Source of the DNA: Lantana camara | Lineage: Eukaryota > Streptophyta > Magnoliopsida > Lamiales > Verbenaceae | Length of the DNA stretch: 64,000 nucleotides | NCBI GenBank assembly: GCA_037501455.1 | Contig: CM074865.1 | Span: forward strand, 36,376,501 to 36,440,500 | Reading direction: 5' to 3' | Shown here: positions 30,697-42,812 of the stretch, piece after piece | Layout of the letters: every line of letters begins with the position of its first letter | Numbering within the stretch: the stretch's first letter is position 1 | The notes under the pieces: model-generated | Database searches by the model: none | Told to the model about the DNA's origin: nothing | What the model saw: the letters and a program-made list of their open reading frames with translations, nothing else | Made by a program: the position numbers and the translations under genes

Positions 30697-32241
30697 AACC
30701 TTGTTGAAAAAGTAAAAAGGACCTCCTTGCTTTAGTGATGGGCACTTTGCTGGATCACAAGCTATAAGCCAAGTTCAGATGATGCAAATTTTGGCTGGAG
30801 AAAGAGTCACAATTCTCGAGCGTATCGCAACTATTTAGGGTTCAGTGTGAATCTCTCAAAATTGGAAACAATTGTGAAGTGGAAACCGTCAAGGTATTTC
30901 TTTGAAGGAACGGAGGTTATACAACCTATATAGATGAGTCGAAAGAAGGATGAGATAGCATTTTGACGCGATATGGAGAAATAACAATGAAAGCTTAAAC
31001 CACATGAGATCAATTACCTTACACATGACTTGGAGTTACCAGAAATTGTTTTCTCTCTTATCAAGTGGAAGCATTACCTTTGTCGGGTTATATTTGAAGT
31101 TTTCACAAATCGAAAGATTTTATTCTATTTGTTCAGCTAGGAGGACTATGACTGCATAATTTGGTACCATCTTAAGAAGCTAATGTGGTAGCTGATGGGC
31201 TAGGTCAGAAAGCTAGACTAGCTAACCCGATATATTAGCACCACTGAAATAAGAAGGGATGAAAGCACAGTCTAATGATACGTGGATCAAGGAATGTTCA
31301 CCTTTTCAAGGGAAAGGAAGACGAGACCGAAATCCAGAGTTAGTAAAGATGGGATTTTGAGGTGTAAAGGTAGAGTTGGTGTGCCGTCAGTAATTCAAGA
31401 AGAAGAATAAGACGAGGCACATGAGACATATTATACGATACATCCTGAAGGGACAAAGATGCATCAGGATCTCACGGAACACCTCTGAGGGAATGGAATG
31501 GAAAAAGACATAGCTGAAAATGTCAAGAAATGCTCAGCTTCTGAAGAGGGTAAAGCAAAATACCCAATGCCAGGCGAAAAGTTATAAACCCTGCCAATTC
31601 AAACTTGGAGATAAATCAACAACTATGGACTTTATCACCACCTTACCGTGAGATGGAAGAGGACAAAATAGTATATGGGTCATAATCTATAGATTGATTA
31701 AATCAGCACATTTCTTATCAGTTAAGATAGCGAATAACGATAACTCTTTGGCAAAACGGTATCAAGTTGAGATTGTGAGATCTCATAGAGCACCGGCTAA
31801 TATAGCGGCTGATAGAGATCCAAAGTTTACATCATAATTTCGGCAGAGTATTCCAGAGTTATGGGAAGAAACTTAGACTTCATCATAACAGCCTATCCTC
31901 AGACATATGGATAGTCACTGGGGATGATAAAGAGTCTAGAGGACATGATGAAGGCATGTGCATTAGAGTCGGGTACTTTGCTAAGTCGTCCTAAATTGTG
32001 GTAATGAATGAAGTACCGTGAGGATCAAGCTCAATCGATGGTTTAATCCAGATAAAGATTTTTGGAAATAAAGTTACTTGGTTTGATATATTGGAAAATC
32101 TCCTAACAAAGATCCTGAGGAAAGGACACGACACTTGGAAAGTAGGGTAGGAACAGAGAAAAGGATACAAGAACATCACCCTAAGTTGTCCGTAGAATGG
32201 TTGTGGAATCTGAGGACAGATTCCTTTTAAGGGGGGAAGAT
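30697..32241 (+). pseudogene. Gyp4 interior, right part: RNase H and integrase relic
   Basis: In shifting frames one can read RNase H remnants at about 30915-31215 (a YTDAS-like start, LTHDLEL-like middle, ANVVADGL end). Integrase remnants follow at about 31380-31970 (a TIHPEGTKM zinc-finger part, a KSAHFL equivalent, then AYPQT and SLEDMMKACALE). Stops and indels are frequent. No reverse transcriptase was found between the left part and this one, and no chromodomain before the LTR. The polypurine tract CTTTTAAGGGGGGAAGA ends at 32240. An old, dead pol. Confidence 0.75.
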
Positions 32242-33145
32242 TGTAATAGCCCGTCTCAGGACCTAGCTGGAACCAGTAAATGAAAGAGGACAAGAATGCG
32301 TTTACATACCTTAGTTCACCTTTACAAATGTTCTTGCGTTGCATTCTTATGTGAACAATGTGCATTGATTAGTCGTATTGTGTTTTAAGGGGGATTTCCT
32401 TAGCACGAACCGAATTTACTATTTATTTCCCGAGCCTACCTTGTCCTAGCATCTCATTGGAACCCTAGAGGTTCATAACTCATGTTTCCCAGTCATATGA
32501 ACATGTTTTCCAAGCTTCGAAATCCTTTCTTGATCATTAGGGGTATTTTGGGAATTTTTATCAAAAGTACTATTTATTTTCCGAACCAGCACTATGCCAT
32601 GTTATTCGAGAAACCCTAGAGAACCTATACTTATTTTCTTAAAATTTTGCAGTCCTCTTTTCAATGCTTCGTGGTTTCGTTTATTTGTCCAAAGCAATTC
32701 AAGAATTTATTTTCAAATAAAAATTTCCGTCAGTAGAATATATTTCCTTTGATAGGATGATTTAACCCTTGAAACCATCGCCATAACGTTCCTCGATTTT
32801 TTCTACATTTTTTAAGAACCTTTGGACCATCAAATCATACTCTAAGTATTTATTTCATAATTAAAATAATTTTCCGAAATTCAAGAAAATCCCATCTTCC
32901 GGAGCTTATAACTTTTACCGTACGTCCGATTTTGACCCGTGAGTAACCGTTTCGAAGCTTATTTTATTTCCTAGCTCTTGGGAACATTTTCAACTCCTAA
33001 AACACACAGTCTAAAGGTGTAATTACCAGAATACCCCTCTTCCAACAATTATGAAAGAAACTAACTTATTTTAGAGAAATTATGAAAAGAACCCCATGTT
33101 ATCCATTAATTTTGGAAAATTTGCAAAGTGACCCCAACCTTCACC

Positions 33146-33153
33146 TATAAATA
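33146..33153 (+). promoter_or_regulatory. Gyp4 3' LTR TATA box
   Basis: TATAAATA in the context CACCTATAAATAGAGC, about 75 bp before the donor-like site at 33222. Identical to the 5' LTR copy, which supports function in the live ancestor. Confidence 0.65.
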
Positions 33154-33221
33154 GAGCATGAGAGGCCTTCAAAATGTGCTCATTTACTCCCCTAAAAACC
33201 AAGCTCCTTCCCCCTTGAAAG

Positions 33222-35447
33222 GTATGTTTTTTTTTTTTTATTTATTTTATGTTATAACTAGTTTATTTTATGTTTTAAATTATGTTTTAATTCATGTTTT
33301 AATTTATTTATTAATTATGCTAGGTTTAGGCTTTAATATGTGTTTTATTTTGTGCATGAATTATGTGATTTAATTTATGTTTTAAATATTCATGAATTTA
33401 TGAATTATGTCTCTTATAGTATAGTTTATTATGAAAGTGTTACGTAATTTAATTTTGTTACAAATTAATTATGTGACAATTATTCTAGCATGTTATATGT
33501 TACACTTTAATTATTTTATGATCATACTTAGGTAATTTAATTTATTACATGATTTAATTTAATGTTACATGTTATTTATTGTTACATGATTAAAGTATAA
33601 CCTATAGTTTTAAATGTTACATGTTTAATTAATTGTTACATAATTATAATTGACCAATTGATATATGTTATGGTATACATGTATAATATACGTATACGTA
33701 TTTGATTCCTTTATGTATAAATACGTGTACACTTTAGCATGAATACTAAATGTATTTTTAAAATAAATACGTATGTACGTTTGTATAAATACCGTATGCA
33801 TTCTAGTATAAGTACCGCATGTATTCTTGTATAAATACTGTATGTACCCTGTATAGATACTGTATAAATATGGTAGGTATCCCCGTATAAATACCGTATA
33901 TATACCGTATACTTGAATAGTGACCTTTGACCCTTGACCTTGACCTTTGACCCTTGACCTTTGAGTTCGACCTTGGTCAAGAATTTTGACTTTTAACCTA
34001 AATGATCGTTTCGAAGAGACGAATTCAACGGGTCAAAGCCTTTTTCGAAAATTCTCAAAAACAGGGGATGAAAGTTGGTTTCAAAGTTCACATTCCTTTT
34101 CTAAATGAGATTGTTTTATGACTCTAAGAATATATCCTTAAGTTCTTGACACGAGCTTTCAATTGAGACTATTGAAAAAGAGTATTCCTTGTTCAAGCTT
34201 TTTGCTTTCTCGCCAACCTTGTGTTTCATTCTTAGTTAAATGATTCTTCTGCATTAAATGGTATTACACTCCTATGTACTGCATTACATGAATCCTATTA
34301 TGCCTTCATGCTTGATGGTTATTGAATAATTATCATGAAATATCACCACATGATATGAGATACTTTGATGATGTTTCGTCCTGTACATATGATATCGTTA
34401 TGTGCTATTGAATGACTTGAGGTCGTCCTTACTTGTTTATGTGACAATATGGTTTGTGGATAGAAACTTAATCATTCACCACTCACAGGTGAAGTCCGGA
34501 TTTACTGTGGCTCTGATATTATTGCATAATACTGTTTCTGTATGTGAGGTTTAAACTATTTCAACTGGAACCGTGAATATTCTTATGTATTCAAATGATT
34601 TCAAAATCAACTCATTCGAGTTCAAAGATTCTTATCTTTCAAGTTAAACGTTTTCCTATTTTGGGGCAAGACTTCAAGTTTAAAGTTAATGATCTCTGAT
34701 ATATATCCTGTACACTGCTACACATCCTTGAATAAAGGTTCAGTCTCCTGAACTCTGTGTGCTTATGCACTTTTGTTATTCTGAATGCAAGCTTTGGAAA
34801 TTTTGTTATGTTGGGCCCTGGCGGTATGGTTAAGTAGTAGACCGGGAGGCGTGCGCCAATGGCTACTATGACACTGGCCGCCGTACTGACCTTGGTGATG
34901 GTTTAATCGGAGGTTGGTTACTCCACATCGAAGGTCGGGAGAGGTGGTAAATTCCTCCCGTTTTGTTTACGTCACCGCGGGGTAGCTCCCTGGGCGCGAC
35001 AATAAGTGGAGAAGGGGTGGTGCATGGGTATATGGGTGTTAGGGTCCTAATGGATCTCGATACCAACTTTGTAAATGTTGTTTGTGGAGTAAAGGATGGA
35101 TATGGCCTAGCTTGCGGGCAAACTTTGGTTTTAAAGCCTGGTTCATATCTTTGGAAAATATCCCATACCCTGTTCCCCGTTTATAAAGTATATATGAACC
35201 AGAACCTCTAACGTGTGCGCATGGGTGTGCTTGCTTGAAAGTCCTGTTTCAAAGTAATCTTTTGAAGTACGATTCTAAAATAATGTGTTAAAGTAAAGTT
35301 CTGAAATTCATTTTTAAAGTACAATTTCGAAGTAAATCCTTTTCCGAAAACCTAAAGTTCTGAGTACTTATTTTGTTTCAAAAGTCATGCCTCACTTAGT
35401 CCCTTTGACTAATACCTCCACCCTGTTTTCTAACCTTATGGTTTCAG
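33222..35447 (+). other. Gyp4 3' LTR candidate splice signals
   Basis: Donor TTGAAAG|GTATGT (33222). Acceptor CTCACAG (34488) and 55-nt segment 34489-34543. Final acceptor GGTTTCAG (35447) preceded by CTAAC. The arrangement is the same as in the 5' LTR. Confidence 0.5.
33716..33911 (+). repeat. Gyp4 3' LTR palindrome cluster
   Basis: GTATAAATAC/ACCGTATAC units matching the 5' LTR cluster, but about 60 bp shorter at its right end. Confidence 0.8.
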
Positions 35448-35887
35448 GTTCAGTGATCGCTTGTTGGCTGGTATCTTTAAGTATACGAAATCCTCTGTTG
35501 TGCTCTTATGGTCAGGTTCTTCTGAACCATCTTGGACACCAACCTCATAATGATAACATAGTGTTCAATTAGGTATTTATCGATATAGCCTCTGGTGTCC
35601 TTTGTTACTTGTTTACACTAGTTACATTATCCCTTGTGACTCTATCGAAATATCTCTTTCAATACTCAATTCCTGTATAGTCCTTGTACTTGGTTACTAG
35701 CCTCTTGTGTTTCCTAATTCATGTTTTGAAAGTTTTAAATTTCTCATATTTTCGCTGCAATGTTCCCTTCTAGTACTCTGATCTTGTAATGTTTTGTCCA
35801 TGCACCGGTGTGCTTCTTGGGTGCTAGGTCTCCTAGCCACTGGAGAGGTACGACGTTGCGGGGTTATGGCCCCTTCGGGGTGCTACA

Positions 35888-36684
35888 GGTCTACTCCTGA
35901 GTACGGCCTCCATCTATCTGAAATGATGTACCGGAACGCACCAGGAGGTTTGGTTGGGGGATGGAGTCCTGAGGGTTGGAGAAGTATTGAGCACTCCCCT
36001 CACCTGCTTGGATGGTTAGGGTAGGATCACCCCTTCAATCACACAGAGAAGAGGTAGGTTTGTTTGATTTTGATTTCGTCTGAATATGACTATGAACTGA
36101 GGAATCGGTTGGAGTTTGAGCACGCACCTACCGAGCGTTTTATCTGTTTTGTCATAAGTTCATGAAACGTGGGTAGATTTATAAATTGAGACAAAAGTTA
36201 GAATATTTTAACCTAATAAAACGTGCTCTGATATGTCTGCTATGTTTGCTTTGATATGAACATATGTTCTAGATATATTGCATTTTGAATTCGGTTTCAG
36301 TTATGTATTATGATCGTATGTACGAATATGTATAAGCATGAATTATTTGAATTATGTTATGGATTTCAGGATAGGCTCTTGGGATAGTTCGAACTCGTTT
36401 AAATTTATGATTTATGTTTTGATTTCATATTCGGGATTAGGGATCTATGCTAGTTGAACCCGTCACCTGCTTATTTTGTTTTGGATTTTTGTATGGCATG
36501 TTTTACGCTTCCGCATTTATGTTGGATGTTTTTGTGTAGTTCAGGGTCTACGTTCCGCCTAGCCTAGGTGTGTGTCGGTCGATCTCCCGTTCGCCACTGT
36601 TTGGTTCATGTACGGACTTCCATTTCGTATGTGGACTGGATCTTGGTGCGGTAGATGTGGTGACCCACCGTGCGAGGTGCTACT
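35888..36684 (+). repeat. Gyp3 5' LTR, right fragment
   Basis: Resumes the Gyp3 LTR at the position equivalent to 41018 and runs to its end at GGTGCTACT (ACA in intact LTRs). About 290 bp present in the 3' LTR (roughly 41397-41690, with the CTCACTCAGTC block and last acceptor) are missing here at about 36277. Confidence 0.85.
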
Positions 36685-38737
36685 TTCTAAAGTGCTATCA
36701 GAGCCCCAGGTTGCAAAACGGGGGTTCAGTATTATGTTGTCTCTGTCTAGGTCGAATGACATAGGACAATTTAGTTTTGTGTGCCTTTGCATCATGATTT
36801 GTTATGCTATGAATGTGAAATCTTATCATTTTGACGATTTTATATTACGTGATGCATTGCATTTCTTAGGTGCTCATTATTGATTTAATTATGTAATATA
36901 TGCACTTACTAATTGGCATGCATATATCTATATTATAGATGTTGAGATTTTCAGGATACCACCACATTGATCCAACCACGATCGGTCTTTTGCCAACCAT
37001 ACCTACGAAGAGCAATGGGATGGATCGAAGAGGTGCTACGATTGCGAGTCAACAAGGAAATTAAGGATAGAAGGCTGTAATTTGGAGACCAACATGCAAT
37101 CAGGAATTGAGGTAATTAGATCCATGGCACGTGCATCCATACCGCATTTAAATTTTGATGATTATGTGATGCATTCCATTTGCACCCTTAACCCGACAAG
37201 CATATTTAGTGATTGTTCAATAGGATATTGCTTGCTTCATACCACCAAATTCCTGGGTCCAATGAGATTGGAAGAAATGATTGGAACTAGAGTCGAGTTC
37301 GGGACCTCCTTTAGGAATTAGGTTGATGGTTTTAGGGTGATGTGAAGATGCACTGAATAGCAGTGGTTTGAAAAGTCTACGTGCAAGGTTGAGGATATAG
37401 GAATTGGGGTACATCTAGGTGACGTCCGATGAAAGTGATAAAGTAGGAAGCACACCTCCACCTTTCTAAGTATTAGTTGGATAAGATGGGATCGCGCCTA
37501 CAATGGAAGGTTTAATCCTTGGAAGTTATACATAATGGAGGGTTAAATTCTTTTAAGGAGATTTATATTACCGGGCATAAGGCATAATTGATCTAAGATT
37601 TGGGTCGAAGAATAAGAAAGGTGCCGGAATCGATTCATAAGAGATAATTTAGGAGATGCATTGAGGAGTCCCACTAACGGTGCAATCCGAGCCAACACAA
37701 CCTATGCTAGAGCAAGAGTTAAGACTTAAGGTTTTCGGTAGCATGGTGATCGATTGATTATTCAACCGTGCCTTTGGAAAGGAAGTTCAATGATATCGTT
37801 AGAAGACTTTATTCGAGCTTCCAGAGGACTTCAAATTTTAAGAAAAGAAGGGTGTTATCCGTGAAGCCTTGGCGGGAGGAAGTTATAATTATGAAACAAG
37901 GTTATTCCTTCAAGAAACACACGGGCGAGAGAATTAGAACTATGAGGTTGATGACAATATACCGGGCTTATAGCTCATATGAAGAATCATAACAATTCAC
38001 TGGAGTCCGAGAAATTCGAATTATTAGGAACAAGAGCAAGACCAAGAGAACACTTAAGAAAGGAAGGTTCGGATTGAAGAATTATTAAGGGTGGAGTTGT
38101 GGCCGTGGAGTGAAGATCGGGAAGATATTTGGAGCATAAAATACATCGGGAATTTCAGGCCATGATCATGGGCAAATAAACTAAGCATTGATTCAAACTA
38201 TCATAAAGACAAAGATCTAATGCATCGGTGAACGATACATTAAACACACATGTCACTTGCATCATGCATTCTTTTTTTTGGGTTTTGTTTTGTATTTGTT
38301 TGTTGTTTGCTAGTTGCCTTCAGGTAACTTTGAGCGTATGAGTGCTTTTCTCACGTGGTGTGATGAGGGTCGAGTTTGCAACGGACCTTATGACGCATCC
38401 TTGGAGACCACAAGTGAAAGCTAGTAGTGGTGGAAGTTCTTTAACGACCGTGCTCGTGATTTCGAGTTACGGGTGGTTTGGATGGGTTCAAATGGTGGGA
38501 GTTGAATCACTTTAGACACTCCTATCAGGGAAAACATTCGAGCTATTCCAAGTTGGGATCGAGTTCATGTGAAGCTTGAAGTGAACAATTGAACCCCCTT
38601 CGTGCTTGAAGACCTTTCTCGGGCTAACCCTGGTTGGGATGTCGTGAACCCTGAACTTGGGTGAATACGGGAGAGCTGCTCGTATTTCTAACTTGAGCGG
38701 TCGGACCCGGGGACCAATTCCTTTTAAGGGGGGAGGT
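36685..38737 (+). pseudogene. Gyp3 interior: dead gag plus conserved non-coding block
   Basis: Begins with a primer-binding site changed at one base (TGCTATCAGAGCC, 36693-36705). The gag start seen in Gyp7 as TTTCAGGATGCCACCAC is here TTTTCAGGATACCACCAC (about 36950), so its ATG is lost. Only fragments of gag follow. From about 37100 to 38730 the sequence aligns with 49550-51085 of Gyp7. It has no protease, RT or integrase, only scattered short open stretches. It ends in polypurine tract AAGGGGGGAGG (38726-38736). This is a gag-only, non-autonomous member of the Gyp7 group. Confidence 0.75.
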
Positions 38738-39271
38738 TGTAACACCCCGACTTTTCGGCAATCCAGGTATGGCATTACGAGAGAGTTTAATTCCGTATTT
38801 TCTAAATTATATGCCCTCGCATGCCTTATGTGGTAACGGGAATTCATTTTAGTTTAATACGCTTTAGAATTTAATTAAAATGTATTTGGACTCAATTGTC
38901 CAAAATGTGGAGGTTAGGGACCTAATTATAATTAGGGTATTTTGATCATTCGTGACTAACTTGAGCTCGGGGATTCGGATTGGAATTCCAACTTCACCAT
39001 TGGATTCGCTTCTACGATTCGGGTCCAATGGAACAAGCCTCACCTTATTCTGAAGCCGTTTGATCACCCTACCATTTTAAAATCCGACTCATTCCGACCC
39101 GTTTCTCCTTAAACCGACCCGTTTTTAACCCTTAAGGGCTGAACCCTCTTCTTTCTTTCCCCATTTGAAATGATGTAGCAGCCAAGGAGAAGAAGAAGAA
39201 GGGCTTCCCCCACCCCTCAACCTTTGAGCTCAAGTTCCGACTTCATTTGTCCCCCCGATCAACGATCTGAG

Positions 39272-41611
39272 GTAAGCATTGAATTCCTCTCTTCGAGTAC
39301 ATCGTTTCTTCCCGATTGAATCTTGTTTATCTTGCTTGCTTTCATGATCTTGGTGAAGATGATGAATAGTAGCATTCTTGTGAAAATTGTTCCCTTGCTT
39401 CCATTCTTGAATTATTTGCTCCAAGAATTACTTATATTGTTCCCGTGAGTTCCCTTATCGTATATTTATAGGAAATTTTATTGTGGGTTGTGTATTATAT
39501 GAAACTCCATTGTTGGAGCTTAAATGAGCTTTAATGTCATGTTGTTTTATAGCTTGATACATGGATTTAAATTGCTACCAATGTGTTATACGTGTGTTAT
39601 ATCATGTTTTGTGGTGTTTTTGTGGTGTATTTTGATTGGAATCAGAGTTAGAGGTGTTCGGGACCTTTCTCTTCGCGTTTTGCAGCTTCCATACCCTATT
39701 TTTTGACCCAGGAGTGGCCGAATAGCCATTTAGTGTTTTCATAAACGACCGTTCATCCATCCAGAAGCCCCCCCGGTCCTTCGAACGGTCGTTCCTGGTT
39801 TTAGGCATGAAATCCGAACGGACGTTCACTATCCAAACGAACTCCGAATGACCTCAATTTTTTATACAATAAACATTTTTAAGTTTAGAACATTCTCCAA
39901 TTGTAATTATCTCAAAATTCATTTTGGTTTGGTAGATATAATCATTTTAAAATTATGTTGCCACTTCACCAGAATTCTGCAATTGTCCAATTTCAAACCT
40001 ATGCCATTTTCGTGTTTCTTTGAACCACAATTTGAGCCATATACCGTTGGAAATATCTATGTGTCTAGTTTTATTTCCAAGAAATAAAACTCAATTATCA
40101 TTTCTCAAACTCAAGTTATACCCATTTTCCTACAGCTTGTCCGTTTCGGAAAAACTGTCACGTTTGGCCTAATTTCACTCGGAACCCCTTTTAGTGTTTT
40201 TATTCTGTTTTTCTCATATGTTTCCATCTCCAAAATTGTTCCTAACTTATTTTATCATGTGTATGTGTATGTATTCAGTCTTATATGCATTTTATGTTGC
40301 TTTAGGAATGTGATATGTGTTTATAAATGAATAAATGCCACCATACGCCTTCCGTTTATCTTTGATGCATTAATTGTGCACATGAACTTGTTCTTAACAT
40401 TTTATATGATATTAAATGAGTATGTTGAGTGTGGTATGACTTCTATTGCATGAATTTGATATGATTATGAGCTTTGCTTACATGTTTGCATCTCTTAAGC
40501 GCTTATGCATACGTCGTGCATCTATGTGGTTCATTCTCGAGTCTAAGTCTTGTGCTTTATCTTCAGTTTGATCAGGTGCACCCGGGGTGGTGTTTTGTCG
40601 GCCAAGTTGATTCTGGGGTGGATCATTCATCGTGTTTTGGCTTCTTCAGTGTAAGGTGAGTTTAGGATATAGTTAACCATAATGAAATGTGCCCGTTTTT
40701 GAATGCATGTGATTTATAAGAATTATGTATATGTAAATATGTGCGGGGTATGTATTTTGATGGTTTTATCATATGCTTGAAAGTATGAACTCTATGTATG
40801 AGCCTACGTATGCTTAGTCTTGATTTTGATATGATTTTGAGGTAAGTAAGTGTGTGGTATGTATGTACGATATGATAAGTACGATACGCATGAGTTATGT
40901 CTGTTTGTCTGTCTGTCTGTAGCGGGATTTGAACTTTGAATTTGAATTTCAATTTGACTTTGAACTTGGGCCCTGAAGGTTTGTGCTAAGGAGCCTCGGG
41001 ACGGTGTCAGGACGTCGGGTCTACTCCTGAGTACGGCCTCCATCTGTCTGAAAGAATGTACCGGAACCCACCAGGAGGTTTGGTTGGAGTACTGAGGGTT
41101 GGAGAAGCATTGAGCACTCCCCTCACCTGCTTGGATGGTTAGGGGTAGGATCAACCCTTCCATCACCGGAGAAGAGGTAGGTTTGTTTGATTTTGATTTC
41201 GTCTAAATATGAATATGAACTGAAGAGTTGGTTGGCGTTTGAGCTCATACCCACCGAGCTATCTATCCGTTCTGTCATAAGTTTGTGAAACGGGGGTAGA
41301 TTCATAAATTAAGATAAAAGTTTGAATATTTTAACCTAATAAAACGTGATATGTCTGCTAAGTTTGCTTTGATATGAACGTATGTTTTAGATATATGTAT
41401 GAACTAAGTTGCGTTTTGTTCTATTTTGACAAGCCACCCTATATATATATTATCACGGGCAAATGTTTTGGCGTGCAAAAACTAATCCCGGATCCCGAAC
41501 ATCTACTTTTGAACATGTTGTGCTCTTACGTATATGTAGGTGTGTGTGGGTAGCCCCTCACTCAGTCTTTGGACTAACCCCTCCCCTCCCCATTTTTTTT
41601 TTAGTTTGCAG
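39272..41611 (+). other. Gyp3 3' LTR candidate splice signals
   Basis: Donor TGAG|GTAAGC (39272). Acceptor TTTATCTTCAG (40566), then 89-nt exon-like segment 40567-40655 ending GTGTAAG|GTGAG. Branch-like CTAAC and a strong pyrimidine tract lead to TTTGCAG (41609-41611). TCTAAGTCT lies before the first acceptor, as in Gyp5 and Gyp7. Confidence 0.5.
39714..39840 (+). repeat. Gyp3 3' LTR palindrome cluster (GAACG..CGTTC)
   Basis: Inverted repeats GAACG-GT-CGTTC (39783-39794), GAACG-GA-CGTTC (39816-39827) and AACG-AC-CGTT (about 39744-39753), plus a decayed one near 39718. The 5' copy has a better ATGAACG-AC-CGTTCAT at 5148-5163. Confidence 0.85.
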
Positions 41612-41837
41612 GTTCGCTTTGGAGTTCGAGCTAGGCAGAGTGAGTCTGACCTTGGAGTTGAGATTTCGTTTAAGTTCGGACTTTGCATTTGCATTTTGAA
41701 TTTGATTTCATTTATGTATTATGATAGTATGTACGAATATTTATAAGCATGAATTATTTGAATTATGTTATGGATTTCGGGACAGGCTTCTAGGGATAGT
41801 TTGAAATCGTTTAAATTTATGATTTATGTTTTGATTT

Positions 41838-42812
41838 GATATTCGGGATTAGGGATCATGCTAGTTGAACCTGTCACATGCTTATTTTGTTTTGGATTTT
41901 TATATGGCATGTTTTACGCTTTCGCATTTATGTTGGATGTTTTTGTGTAGTTCAGGGTTTATGTTCTACCTAGCCTAGGTGTGTGTCTGTCTGTCTCCTA
42001 TTCGCCACTGTTTGGTTCATGTACGAACTTCTATTTGTATGTGGACAGGACCTTGGTACGGGGGACGTGGTGACCCACCGTGCGGGGTGCTACAGGGTAC
42101 ATTCGTTCGAGTTCTTCTTTTGGGGTTCACCGGTTTTATTTGTGAAGAAGAAAGATGGAACCTTAAGAATGTGCATCGATTATAGAGAGTTGAATTGGAT
42201 GACGGTCAAGAATAAATATCCCCTCCCATATATCGAGGAGTTCTTCGATATATTTCAGGGTTCAAAGGTTTATTCTAAGCTTGAGCTATGTCAGGGATAT
42301 TATCAATTGCGAATCCGAGAAGAAGATATTCGGGATTAGGGATCATGCTAGTTGAACCTTTCACATGCTTATTTTGTTTTGGATTTTTGTATGACATGTT
42401 TTATGCTTTTGCATTTATGTTGGACGTTTTTACGTAGTTCAGGGTCTATGTTCTACCTAGCCTAGGTGTGTGTCTGTCTGTCTCCCGTTCGCCAGTGTTT
42501 GGTTCATGTACGGACTTTCATTTTGTATATGGACGGGACCTTGGTGCGGGGGATATGGTGACCCACCGTGTGGGGTGCTACAGGGTACATTCGTCCGAGT
42601 TCTTCTCTTGGGGTGCACCGCTTTTATTTTTGTAGAAGAATGATGGAACCTTAAGAATGTGCATCGATTATAGAGAACTAAATTGGATTACGGTCAAGAA
42701 TAAATATCCCCTCCCATATATCGAGGAGTTCTTCGATATATTTCAGGGTTCAAAGGTCTATTCTAAGCTTGGGCTATGTCAGGGATATTATCAATTGCGA
42801 ATCCGAGAAGAA
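41838..42812 (+). repeat. 488-bp tandem duplication across the Gyp3 LTR / Gyp6 pol boundary
   Basis: Unit 1 (about 41838-42325) and unit 2 (about 42325-42812) each hold the last 257 bp of the Gyp3 LTR followed by about 230 bp of Gyp6 reverse transcriptase. GATAT occurs at each breakpoint, a 5-bp microhomology. The two units have since diverged by several bases. In unit 1 the RT stretch is cut short at GATAT-TCGGG; in unit 2 it continues into the rest of pol. Confidence 0.88.

Larger units (their letters stand above)
5173..35887 (+). mobile_element. Gyp4: old gypsy element, host of Cop1 and Gyp5
   Basis: The 3' LTR (32242-35887) is intact at both ends, from TGTAATAGCCC to GGTGCTACA. The 5' LTR (about 5173-17539) matches it from position 33037 onward but lacks the first 800 bp. 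A primer-binding site (17547-17559) and a polypurine tract (about 32226-32240) bracket the interior. The interior is split by Gyp5 at 19507-30691, and the 5' LTR is split by Cop1 at 7820-17276. Pol survives only as broken RNase H and integrase. The element lies within the 5' LTR of Gyp3: the sequence after 35887 resumes at the equivalent of 41018. It is an old, dead copy of a family with a TATA box. Confidence 0.85.
32242..35887 (+). repeat. Gyp4 3' LTR
   Basis: 3,646 bp, from TGTAATAGCCC to GGGGTGCTACA. TATA box 33146-33153, donor 33222, palindromes 33716-33911, TTGACC repeats 33918-33975, exon-like segment 34489-34543, branch-like CTAAC 35430-35434 and acceptor 35445-35447. It has the uninterrupted site into which Cop1 went in the other LTR. 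The first 800 bp are only present here. Confidence 0.92.
38738..42094 (+). repeat. Gyp3 3' LTR
   Basis: 3,357 bp, from TGTAACACCCCGAC to CGGGGTGCTACA. Donor 39272, palindrome cluster 39714-39840, exon-like segment 40567-40655, CTCACTCAGTCTTTGGACTAAC block near 41567, acceptor 41609-41611, GAGCTAGGCAG near 41628 and the conserved end. It borders broken Gyp6 pol directly. Its last 257 bp are part of a 488-bp tandem duplication. Confidence 0.92.
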
